NCBI GenBank assembly: GCA_003209165.1
Contig: QCSL01000025.1
Coordinates: 1 to 32,681, forward strand
Source: Synechococcus sp. AG-670-B23
Lineage (GTDB): Bacteria > Cyanobacteriota > Cyanobacteriia > PCC-6307 > Cyanobiaceae
DNA length: 32,681 nucleotides
Direction: 5' to 3'
Shown here: positions 14,703 through 22,000 of the stretch, in pieces
Layout: each line of letters begins with the position of its first letter
How positions within the stretch are numbered: position 1 is the first letter of the stretch
Program-made: the position numbers and the translations under genes
Notes under the pieces: model-generated
Databases searched by the model: none
What the model saw: only the letters and a program-made list of their open reading frames with translations
What the model was told of the DNA's origin: nothing

Positions 14703-14881
14703 GGTGCCTCCTGTGCCCGGGCCCACAGCCTGCAGGTTATGGGCAGTGTTTTCGCTGAGAACGTCTGCGGCGCAGCAGATCTGAGCCTGTCGGTTAAGTG
14801 GCAGGTTATAGGGTTCTTTTTCGCTGAGATCGACTGCAGCGCAATGGATTTACCCTGGCCGGTCATGGTGGGGCCCCTCAT
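14699..14881 (-). CDS. Small protein with a 23-residue internal repeat, 60 aa
   Basis: ATG 14881 overlaps the previous stop as ATGA, and its own stop overlaps the TerS-like start as ATGA, so it sits inside a coupled operon. The product contains two copies of a unit, ALQSISAKKNPITCHL and APQTFSAKTLPITCRL, 23 residues (69 bp) apart. It is basic with two cysteines and no membrane segment. ATG 14866 is an alternative start. The double role of this DNA as coding repeat and possible binding site just before the TerS-like gene is notable. Family unknown. Confidence 0.5.
   Translation of the reverse strand: MRGPTMTGQGKSIALQSISAKKNPITCHLTDRLRSAAPQTFSAKTLPITCRLWARAQEAP
14732..14849. repeat. Two direct 49-bp repeats, 69-bp period
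   Basis: Copies at 14732-14780 and 14801-14849 match at about 37 of 49 positions, with GCAGGTTAT and TTTTCGCTGAGA nearly invariant. They lie inside the small ORF and just upstream of the TerS-like gene. They could be a pac-like or operator site as well as coding repeats. Confidence 0.5.
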
Positions 14882-15084
14882 AGCAATCCAGCAGCAGTGA
14901 AGGCTTCGATCACTTCTGCTTCAGCAGCAGGATCGAGGTTCATATCAGCGATGGTGTCTTGAACGATGCGCCTGCTGATGGCGAACCATTCCTTGCGCGT
15001 TGCTGAGCGTGGCCAGACGTTTATTTCAAGGACTGGTGTTGATGACACGTGATCAAGGATTTTCGGCATCGGTAGTGGTTGCAT
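14878..15084 (-). CDS. Hypothetical protein, 68 aa
   Basis: ATG 15084 to a TGA at 14878 that overlaps the next start (ATGA). The product begins MQPLPMPKILDHVSSTPVLE and includes NVWPRSATRKEWFAISRRIV and an acidic helix PAAEAEVIEAFTAAGLL. It is a small soluble protein, fourth in the minus-strand operon and 24 bases after the preceding gene. No Shine-Dalgarno sequence is seen, so translation may depend on coupling. No family recognised. Confidence 0.55.
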   Translation of the reverse strand: MQPLPMPKILDHVSSTPVLEINVWPRSATRKEWFAISRRIVQDTIADMNLDPAAEAEVIEAFTAAGLL

Positions 15085-15108
15085 CTGGAAACGAGCTGAA
15101 GACCGGAG

Positions 15109-15456
15109 TTATGAGGTTTCCAGCAGATGCATCAGCCGATGCCTGAGATCCACAGCTGCATCTCTCTGATCGAGCAGGCCGCCGGACTGCCGTTCAATCT
15201 CCCGGCTGAGATTGGAGATCTGACGTTCCAGCTCTGCAACATGGGCGGTGAGCTGGTCTCTGTAGAAGGGTTGAGCGACAGCCTTGGGCAACCAGTTGAC
15301 CCAGGTCTCCTCGACGAAGCTCGCTGGCATACCGCTGGAGCCTGGATCAGCCTCCAGCGCATGATCGCGATGGGTTAGCTGCCGATCGAGAAGTCGTCTG
15401 CTGTCCTCTGGTTGGCAATGGAGCCAACCGAGAACAGGGTGCGGTCGAGCAAGCAT
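15109..15456 (-). CDS. Helical operon protein, 115 aa
   Basis: ATG 15456 shares a base with the upstream stop (TGATG). The first 40 residues are polar and basic; the second half is a long amphipathic helix, YRDQLTAHVAELERQISNLS through ERQSGGLLDQRDAAVDLRHR, probably a coiled coil. A broken relative is found at 5704-5994 in the older element, so the family travels with these elements and is not random cargo. The segment TWVNWLPKAVAQPFYRDQL is the best conserved. Presence beside a TerS-like gene fits a structural, packaging or interference role, but nothing in the sequence proves one. Confidence 0.6.
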   Translation of the reverse strand: MLARPHPVLGWLHCQPEDSRRLLDRQLTHRDHALEADPGSSGMPASFVEETWVNWLPKAVAQPFYRDQLTAHVAELERQISNLSREIERQSGGLLDQRDAAVDLRHRLMHLLETS

Positions 15457-15854
15457 CAGTAATACCTGCCAGTCATCGGGTTGATGCCACTGATGAGCTG
15501 CTTCTCACGGACCTTGGCAGCACGTTCGTTGGCCTCTCTGAGACGTTCTGTGCGCATCTCCAGGGCCTTGGCTGCCATGGCTCTGGCTTCCTTCTGCTCA
15601 TCAATGCGGTGCTTCACCGAGGCATCCAACCCGCAGTAGTGAGCCAGCGCAGCATCAGAACGTGAAATTAGGCTAGCCAGGGTGAGATTTTCTTGGATCG
15701 CCTTGAAGTTCACAGGCGTTCCGTACTTTCTGCTGGGTAGCAACCCTTTTGCGCCTGGGATCTGCTCAATCCTGGCCTCAAGACGCCGGGCGGAAGCCTC
15801 AGCATCAGATGCTTCCCGATAGAACTGATCAATGGCCTGATCTAGATCCATCAT
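15456..15854 (-). CDS. Coiled-coil operon protein, 132 aa
   Basis: ATG 15854 overlaps the preceding stop as ATGA; its own stop overlaps the next start as TGATG. The protein is almost entirely helical: DAEASARRLEARIEQIPGAK near the N-terminus, a middle with a histidine and cysteine (ALAHYCGLDASVKHRI), and an alanine/arginine/glutamate-rich helix (EQKEARAMAAKALEMRTERL) before the tail GINPMTGRYY. No catalytic motif or membrane segment. Such proteins are often scaffolds or oligomeric adaptors. Family unknown. Confidence 0.6.
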   Translation of the reverse strand: MMDLDQAIDQFYREASDAEASARRLEARIEQIPGAKGLLPSRKYGTPVNFKAIQENLTLASLISRSDAALAHYCGLDASVKHRIDEQKEARAMAAKALEMRTERLREANERAAKVREKQLISGINPMTGRYY

Positions 15855-16021
15855 TCGCTGACCTCAACTGCAGTACGACGGCTTTGGGGGTTGGACAGTG
15901 GGCAGCCCTGAGGGATTGAGGGACAATCATCATCGATTGATTGCTTCTCAAATGCAGCTTCTTGCTGCAACTCCGAAAGCACCAATTCAGCAAAGATCGG
16001 AAGACTCCGTTTAGGCATCAT
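15851..16021 (-). CDS. First gene of the minus-strand operon, 56 aa
   Basis: Too short for many gene callers. ATG 16021 (or ATG 16018) to TGA 15851, overlapping the next start as ATGA, which supports reality. The product begins MPKRSLPIFAELVLSELQQE after the first Met and continues FEKQSIDDDCPSIPQGCPLS: a short helix followed by a Pro/Cys-rich tail. The leader just upstream contains a two-hairpin element on the opposite strand at 16039-16106. As leader gene of a coupled operon it may set expression of everything down to the TerS-like gene. Family unknown. Confidence 0.5.
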   Translation of the reverse strand: MMPKRSLPIFAELVLSELQQEAAFEKQSIDDDCPSIPQGCPLSNPQSRRTAVEVSE

Positions 16022-16038
16022 TGAACTAAACTAAGAAC

Positions 16039-16106
16039 ACAGATCTTTCATCTGTCGGTGTCGGTGATCCTCATGGGGCGGCTTGATGCACCGCCCCTAT
16101 TTTATT
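16039..16106 (+). ncRNA. Candidate two-hairpin small RNA
   Basis: Hairpin one: ACAGAT (16039-16044), loop CTTTC, ATCTGT (16050-16055). Hairpin two: GGGGCGG (16075-16081), 9-base loop, CCGCCCC (16091-16097), followed by TATTTTATT, an intrinsic terminator on the plus strand. No plus-strand gene lies upstream within the preceding 1.6 kb. A weak TAAACT box sits at 16027-16032. It is divergent from the six-gene operon and might regulate it or the helper phage. Inference from structure only. Confidence 0.45.
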
Positions 16107-16200
16107 GCCACGGAATAACGAAAGAAAGGGATCTATCACAGTGGTTACCTGGCTTCTGCCAACTTCTCTAAGACTCCCCGCTCCTCACCAGCAGTCGTTT

Positions 16201-16261
16201 GTGACCCCGGATGGGTCACTTAGGCCGAAAACGACCAGCTTCGGGTCACACTAGAGGTCAC
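16201..16261. repeat. 12-bp-period GGGTCAC array, right end
   Basis: GTGACCC (16201-16207) and GGGTCAC (16213-16219) form an inverted pair; GGGTCAC (16243-16249) and AGGTCAC (16255-16261) are direct, 12 bp apart. Same word and period as 8607-8636 at the left end. They lie 51-111 bases inside the right att site, as integrase arm sites would. Confidence 0.6.
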
Positions 16262-16290
16262 AACGCCGAAGCCTCGGGAAGATCGCATCC

Positions 16291-16300
16291 GAGACTCCAG
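16291..16300. repeat. Terminal inverted 10-mer, right
   Basis: GAGACTCCAG, the exact inverse of CTGGAGTCTC at 8525-8534. It lies 11 bases inside the right att repeat. Confidence 0.4.
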
Positions 16301-16311
16301 CGTTTGCAATG

Positions 16312-16353
16312 GTTGAGGGGGCCTTCCAGCCCCCATGAGTCATTTGGGTGATA
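16312..16353. other. Right attachment-site copy within ssrA (att)
   Basis: 42 bp matching 8457-8498 at 39 positions, same orientation. It forms the 3' end of the ssrA coding piece, including the GGGGGC/GCCCCC hairpin (16317-16334), so integration regenerates this gene end. Three mismatches show that the two copies have diverged or come from different donors. Confidence 0.85.
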
Positions 16354-16590
16354 AGGCTGACTTCACCCCATCTCCGTTAAAGGTCAGGCAGCAACAGGGG
16401 CTGCTTGACGGGAGAAACGAACGATGTTGTTCGCAGTTACGGGTTTGCTCTCACCGAGCAGGCTTCAGTCACCCTCCTCATGCCCCGTCGAAACCATTGC
16501 AGCCCCGTGAGGGGGAATGGAGCTGAGCGGAATCGAACCGCTGTCCGAAACACTGGTGTGGATCACCTAGTCCGACGAAGCCGGACTCTG
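16317..16590 (-). ncRNA. ssrA: tmRNA, circularly permuted two-piece gene
   Basis: Transfer-messenger RNA rescues stalled ribosomes. Read on the minus strand, the acceptor piece comes first: T-arm GGACAGCGGTTCGATTCCGC and 3' strand CAGCTCC plus discriminator A (ending 16518). An 11-base intervening segment (16507-16517) follows, then the coding piece starts at 16506 with GGGGCTG, which pairs over 7 bp with the acceptor strand (one G-U). The tag frame (16384-16434) encodes ANNIVRFSRQAAPVAA and a stop, the known marine Synechococcus tag. Permuted genes processed to two pieces are known in this lineage. The outer ends are approximate. The 3' end carries the att site of the adjacent element. Confidence 0.93.
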
Positions 16591-16604
16591 TCATTCTGAC
16601 AGGA

Positions 16605-17771
16605 GTGGTGACCTGGAGCACAACGCCCTTGGGTCGAACAAACCGGCTATCCGCTGTTGCAGTAGTGCCACAAGGCCTAGAAGCAGCCGGCGGCGAAGAG
16701 CTCATCGCCCTCGGGGCCCATGCCGTGAAACCTGGCAGACGCGCCGTCAGCTTCGAAGCAGACATGGCCTGCCTCTACCGGCTGCACCTGCAGGCTCGAC
16801 TGCCCTTCCACCTGCTGCGGCAGGTGGCGCGCTTCCCCTGCCAGGGCCGGGAGGACCTCTACGAAGGGATCCGCCAAGCCCTCGACTGGGAACGCTGGCT
16901 GCATCCGTCGATGACATTCCGGGTGGATGTGACGGGAACGGCACCGGGGCTAAACCACAGCCATTTCACAGCGTTGCAGGTCAAAAACGCGCTTGTGGAT
17001 GCACAACGGGATCTCTGGGGGGAGCGTTCCTCCATCGATCTTGCAGACCCTGACCTCTCCCTGCACCTCCACCTCGGCCACGGGGAAGCACAGCTGAGCC
17101 TCGATGGCAGTGGTAGCAGTCTGCATCGCCGCGGCTACAGAGCAGCCATGGGAGCTGCACCGTTGAAGGAAAATCTGGCCGCCGGGCTGATTCGCCTGAC
17201 GGGATGGGATGGGAGCCAGCCCATTGTGGATCCCTGCTGTGGATCCGGAGTGCTCCTGATCGAAGCGGCCCTGACAGCATTACAGCAAGCGCCGGGCTTG
17301 AAGCACCACTTTGCACTCGAGAGCTGGGCCGATTTTCAGCCCGAGCTTTGGGATAAGGAAGTCAATCGCGCCCGGCAACGCCGCAGGGGAGACCTCACAC
17401 TTCCGCTACTCCTGGGGATCGAGGCAAATCCCACAATTGCCGATCAGGCCCGTGCCAACGTAGCCGCCGCCGGGCTGAGTGGAGTCATCCAGATCTGCAC
17501 CGGCCGCTTCAGCGATCAACCTCTTCCGGATGGGCCGGGAGTCTTGGTCTGCAATCCCCCATACGGCCAGAGGATCGGTGATGAAGCTGAACTCAAAGAG
17601 CTGTATCGAGAGCTCGGCAACTATGCGAAAACCAAAGCCCCTGGTTGGCGGCTTTGGTTGCTCAGCGGAAATCGGAACCTGACGGGTGCCCTGCGTCTCA
17701 AGGCTGAACAGCGGATCCCAGTGAGCAACGGTGGGATTGACTGCCGCTGGCTGCGCTACGAGATCCGCTGA
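16605..17771 (+). CDS. THUMP-domain RNA methyltransferase, RlmL/YpsC-like, up to 388 aa
   Basis: SAM-dependent methyltransferase expected to make N2-methylguanine in 23S rRNA. An N-terminal THUMP-like RNA-binding region (about residues 55-165) precedes the UPF0020 catalytic domain: the SAM loop VDPCCGSGVLLIEAA (from Asp209), an acidic strand LLLGIEANP, and the target-base motif NPPYG (Asn317-Tyr320). GTG 16605 lies almost on the divergent ssrA promoter region, and no good ribosome site supports it, so the start may be up to about 18 codons later, before AVAVVPQGLEAAG. Length and domain order are normal for the cyanobacterial family. Confidence 0.85.
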   Translation: MVTWSTTPLGRTNRLSAVAVVPQGLEAAGGEELIALGAHAVKPGRRAVSFEADMACLYRLHLQARLPFHLLRQVARFPCQGREDLYEGIRQALDWERWLHPSMTFRVDVTGTAPGLNHSHFTALQVKNALVDAQRDLWGERSSIDLADPDLSLHLHLGHGEAQLSLDGSGSSLHRRGYRAAMGAAPLKENLAAGLIRLTGWDGSQPIVDPCCGSGVLLIEAALTALQQAPGLKHHFALESWADFQPELWDKEVNRARQRRRGDLTLPLLLGIEANPTIADQARANVAAAGLSGVIQICTGRFSDQPLPDGPGVLVCNPPYGQRIGDEAELKELYRELGNYAKTKAPGWRLWLLSGNRNLTGALRLKAEQRIPVSNGGIDCRWLRYEIR

Positions 17772-18158
17772 TCAAACCCGTCCCATCACAGCGCGCACCG
17801 TTTTCATCAGTCCCTCCAGAGTCTGAGGCAGGAAAGGCCCCTTCAACACCTGCCCTCCGATCCGCAAACTGATGCCGGCCAGCACCAGATTGGCCACAGC
17901 AAGGGTCAACAGTGCGCGCATCCAATCCACCTCCCACTGGTCCTGAATCCAAAGCAGCAACGAAGCTTCCCCCGCCAGCAATGCGAGGAACATGGCGGTG
18001 CCGCCGATGGCGAGAAACAAGCCACCGCTGATAAGTCGGCGCTTTTCACGATCCACCTCCTGCAGTGCAATTCGCACATGCAGGTCCATCACGGACGCCG
18101 CCAGTGCCGTCACCCGCGCTGCCGCTCCAAATCCGCGGGGAGAGTTCTGATCGGCCAT
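17772..18158 (-). CDS. Holin-X/DUF1469-like membrane protein, 128 aa
   Basis: Resembles the Actinobacterial holin-X family (putative integral membrane proteins; no lytic role shown). An N-terminal amphipathic helix (VTALAASVMDLHVRIALQEV) is followed by two transmembrane segments, LISGGLFLAIGGTAMFLALL and ALLTLAVANLVLAGISLRIG, and a C-terminal tail. Its ATG overlaps the stop of the upstream gene (TGATG at 18158), so the pair is one operon. Such pairs recur in cyanobacteria and may act at the membrane in stress or cell-envelope functions. It ends next to the methyltransferase gene, convergently. Confidence 0.6.
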   Translation of the reverse strand: MADQNSPRGFGAAARVTALAASVMDLHVRIALQEVDREKRRLISGGLFLAIGGTAMFLALLAGEASLLLWIQDQWEVDWMRALLTLAVANLVLAGISLRIGGQVLKGPFLPQTLEGLMKTVRAVMGRV

Positions 18159-18580
18159 CAGGAACGCCGACCCCCACGAAGCATGCTGCCCAGCAGCAAG
18201 CCAACACCAAGGGCAACACCAACGGCCAGCAGTGGTCGCTGGCGCACAGGCGCCTCGATCTTCGGCCGCAGGGTGCTGTTCAACTCATCCAGCAGCTGCT
18301 CCAGTTGCTCTTCGAGGGGATCAAGGCTGTCGGCCCAGTCGCGGCTGCGATCACCGGCGCTATGGAGAAGCTCCTCCAGCTGCTCACGAACCCCTTGGGG
18401 GGTCAGACCCGTGTTCTGTTCAATCAAACGAACCAACTCATCCACACTGCCCCGGGTGGCCTCAAGGGTGTGCTCAGCAAGATCAGGCCAGCGCTCCTGA
18501 ATAGTCGGCAGCAGACTTTCGAACCGCTCTCGAAAGTGGTGCTCGAATCTGCCGTTGGACTGCTGCGATGGGGAGGCCAT
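18158..18580 (-). CDS. Helical membrane-anchored protein, DUF883/ElaB-like, 140 aa
   Basis: ATG 18580. Residues 1-110 are charged and helical, with a likely coiled coil around EQLEELLHSAGDRSRDWADS and LDPLEEQLEQLLDELNSTLR; the C-terminus is one membrane anchor PLLAVGVALGVGLLLGSML and a basic tip RGGRRS. This layout resembles ElaB/YgaM-type (DUF883) proteins, which in enterobacteria tie ribosomes or stress factors to the inner membrane; the similarity is structural and the function here is not shown. Cotranscribed with the holin-X-like gene by TGATG overlap. Confidence 0.55.
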   Translation of the reverse strand: MASPSQQSNGRFEHHFRERFESLLPTIQERWPDLAEHTLEATRGSVDELVRLIEQNTGLTPQGVREQLEELLHSAGDRSRDWADSLDPLEEQLEQLLDELNSTLRPKIEAPVRQRPLLAVGVALGVGLLLGSMLRGGRRS

Positions 18581-18639
18581 AAAGACCGTGGGCAGAAACC
18601 TTTAGAAGGGTAGGGAGACTGAAGGCGGAGGGAAAGTCT

Positions 18640-18996
18640 TTGCAGCGATACGCCCTCCTGCGTCACACCGGAGCACCGGACGACCCCTCTGGATGCCATT
18701 TCGATCTGCTGCTTGAGGATGGAGACAGCTGCCGAACCTGGCGGATGGCCACGGTGCCGCAACTCAACGGTCCAGTCCAACCGGCAGTTCCCTTGCCAGC
18801 GCATCGAAAAGTCTGGCTGGAACCCCGCAGTGCAGCCGTCTCGGGCAACCGTGGCTGGGCCGAACGGATCAATGCCGGCAAATACGGCGGCGTGCTCCCT
18901 AAAGCCATGGATGCAGACGTCACCCTGCAACTCAAAGGAGACCTTCAGGGCTGCCTGCGCATCACAGGTGGGTTCTGTTCTTTATCGGACCCTTGA
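18640..18996 (+). CDS. Small protein resembling the LigD 3'-phosphoesterase fold, 118 aa
   Basis: Start TTG 18640 has GGAGGGAAAG just upstream. The opening YALLRHTGAPDDPSGCHFDL with LLLEDGDSCRTWRM resembles the 3'-phosphoesterase domain of bacterial DNA ligase D (histidine, then H-x-D-x-x-L-E). The middle LPAHRKVWLEPRSAAVSGNR provides a second His/Arg cluster. The protein is a stand-alone version without ligase or polymerase domains. A role in trimming DNA 3' ends is a guess from the pattern. It precedes smc by 50 bases on the same strand and may share its transcript. Confidence 0.5.
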   Translation: MQRYALLRHTGAPDDPSGCHFDLLLEDGDSCRTWRMATVPQLNGPVQPAVPLPAHRKVWLEPRSAAVSGNRGWAERINAGKYGGVLPKAMDADVTLQLKGDLQGCLRITGGFCSLSDP

Positions 18997-19046
18997 GCTT
19001 TTCGTGGGTTCCGCTAGTTTCGGTTCGCTAACAGCCCTAGATCCTG

Positions 19047-22000
19047 TTGGTTCATATCAATCAGGTTGGGCTTACGCATTTCAAGTCGTTCGGCGGAGCG
19101 ATGACGATTCCTCTTGAGGAGGGATTCACCGTCGTGACCGGTCCCAATGGCTCCGGTAAGAGCAACATTCTTGATGGCGTTCTGTTCTGCTTGGGCCTGG
19201 CCACCAGTCGTGGCATGCGAGCTGACCGCCTGCCGGACCTGGTCAACAGCGGCATGCTGAAGGCCGGCAAGGCCGCTGAAACAACCGTCAGTGTTCGCTT
19301 CGATCTGAGCAACTGGACACCCGATGTCGCCGAGGAAGGCCTTGAGGTACCGGCAGAGGGCCCCTGGATTCAACCGGGACAAACGGAGTGGACGGTGACC
19401 CGCAAACTGCGGGTGATGCCAGGGGGCTCCTACAGCTCTAGCTACAGCGTCGACGGGGTGCCATGCAACCTGCAGCAGCTGCAGACCCAGCTGCGCCGGC
19501 TCCGTATTGATCCCGAGGGCAGCAACGTGGTGATGCAGGGTGACGTCACCCGCATCGTCTCGATGAGCAACCGCGACCGCCGCGGCCTGATCGATGAACT
19601 GGCCGGTGTTGCCCTCTTCGACACCCGGATCGAACAAACACGCCGCAAGCTCGATGACGTGCAGGAGCGCCAAGAGCGCTGCCGGATCATTGAGCAGGAA
19701 CTCCTGGCCAGCCGCCAACGGCTGGAGAAGGACTGCGCCAAGGCCAGGCAGTACCAGGAACTCAGGGAACGGCTGCAGCTGGGACGTCGCCAGGAAATGG
19801 TGCTGGCCTACGAGGCTGCCCAACAGGCCCTCAAGGATCTGGCCACACGCCAACAGGAACTGAAAGCCCAGGAACAGAGAGACGCCGCAGCCATTGCCAG
19901 CGGCCGGGAGCAGCTGAACAAGGCTGTTGCCGAATTGGACCTGCTGCAAGAGCAGGTGAAGGCCCTTGGGGAAGACCATCTGCTGGCAGTTCAGGCGGAA
20001 CTGGCTGGCCTCGACACCAGCAGCCGTGAACTGGAACGCCAAGCCAGCCTTCACCAGGATGAAGGCCAGAAACTGCAGGCGCAACGCCACGACCTCGCCA
20101 CCCGTCGCCAGCAGTGGCAGCTGCAATCAAGGGAGCTGGAACACGATCCCCATAAGGAGGCCCTGAGCGCCGCCGAAGACAATTGCAAAGCGGCTGAAGC
20201 GGCGGTGGAGATGTCGCGACGACGGCTAGCGGACGTAGCTGGTCGCTCCGGCGCCTGGGTCGAGGAACAGAAGCGCCGCAGTGGTCGCCGTCAGGAGTTG
20301 CAAGGCAGCATCGCTCCCCTGTTGGAGGAGCAGCAGCAGTTGCAGGAACGGCTGCGGCAGGAACGGGAACGCCTGGAGGAACTCACCCAGGAGCAGCAAC
20401 AGGACGGCGCCGACAGAGACGCCGTACAACAGCAGCTCGCAACCCTGGAGGAGACCTGGCAGACCCTGCTTCAAGCCATTGCCGACGGCAAACAGGAGCT
20501 CCAGCAGACCGCCGACTCCCTGGCCATCCAACAGCGCACCCGCAGCCGGCTTGAACAGGAGCAGACCCGTTTGGAACGGGAGATCGCGCGTCTGGAGAGC
20601 CGGCGCGATGCCCTGCAGGAAAGCCGCGGCACCGGGGCCCTGCGCCTGTTGTTGGAGGCCGGCCTCGATGGGATCCATGGCCCTGTGGCCCAGCTAGGGG
20701 AAGTGGAGGACCGCCATCGCCTGGCCCTTGAAGTGGCCGCTGGGGCTCGTCTCGGCCAGGTGGTGGTGGACGACGACAGCATCGCAGCCCGCGCCATTGA
20801 ACTGCTCAAGAGCCGCCGGGCTGGCCGGCTCACCTTCCTGCCCCTGAACAAGATCCGCGCACCTGGTGGAGGCGGATCAGTCGCCTTCGCCCGGGGGGCA
20901 CGCTCAGGTGGCGACAGCAGCGCTGGACTGATCGGCCGGGCCGTGGAACTGGTGCGGTTCGAGCCGATCTATGCCCAGGTGTTCGCTTACGTCTTCGGCG
21001 ACACCTTGGTGTTCTCCGACCTGGCCAGCGCCCGCCAACAGCTGGGACGCTCCAGGGCGGTAACCCTTGATGGGGAGCTATTGGAAAAGAGCGGCGCCAT
21101 GACCGGCGGCAGCTTCTCCCAGCGCAGCAGCAGCCTCAGCTTCGGCCGCAGCAGCGATCAGGACGAATCCGAACCCCTGCGGCGGCGCCTGTTGGAACTG
21201 GGGGAATCCCTGGTGACCTGCCGGCGGGAGGAGTCGAAACTGGCGCAACTGATCGAGCAGCAGAAACCGCAGCTGCGCGAACTGGAGAAGCAACAAGCGG
21301 CCCTGGTCGCCGAGCGCAATGCTGCCCGGCGCAACCATGGCCCCCTGCTCGAGCGCAGCCACCAACGGGCCGAACGGCTGAGCAAACTCCAGCAAGATCA
21401 GACCAACCAAGAGCAGCGGCTTGAAGCCATCAGCGCTGCACTTACCCCACTCACTACAGAGCTCCAGGCCTTGGATGATGCGGAGCGCAAGAGCGGCAAT
21501 AACGACGATGCCGCGGCCTGGGCCCAACTGCAGACAGAACAGGAAGCCGCCGACAAACGCTTGGAGACGGCCCGCGGCGAGCGTGACCAGCTGCTGAATG
21601 CCCGTCGCGAGCGGCAGCTAGCGATTGAACGCTTAGGAGATCAGGAGAAAGCCCTAGCCGCCGAAGAAGCCCGGTTGCAGGAAGCGGTGAAGGCCCTGGC
21701 CAGCGCCCATGGCGCCTGGCGTCAGCAGCAGACCGACCTGCAGGACAAGCGGATACAGCTCGAGCAGGAGCAGAGCGACCTGCAGGAGCGCTTCGGCAGT
21801 CAGCGCCGGGCTCGGGATGCTGCGGAAGCCGAGGTGGGCAGGCAGCGTCAGGCCCTGCAGCAGGCCGAGTGGAATCTTGAGCGTCTCAAGGAAGACCGCG
21901 AAGGATTGATCGAAGAGCAGCGCAGCGGTGCGGTGCGCCTGCAGGAGATGGAGCAAGCCCTGCCCGACCCACGACCGCAAATCCCGGAGGCACTCCGCCT

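Noticed and set aside
19014-20126. 370-aa minus-strand ORF across the start of smc
   Set aside because: Antisense of a GC-rich coding sequence; the plus strand is an unmistakable SMC.
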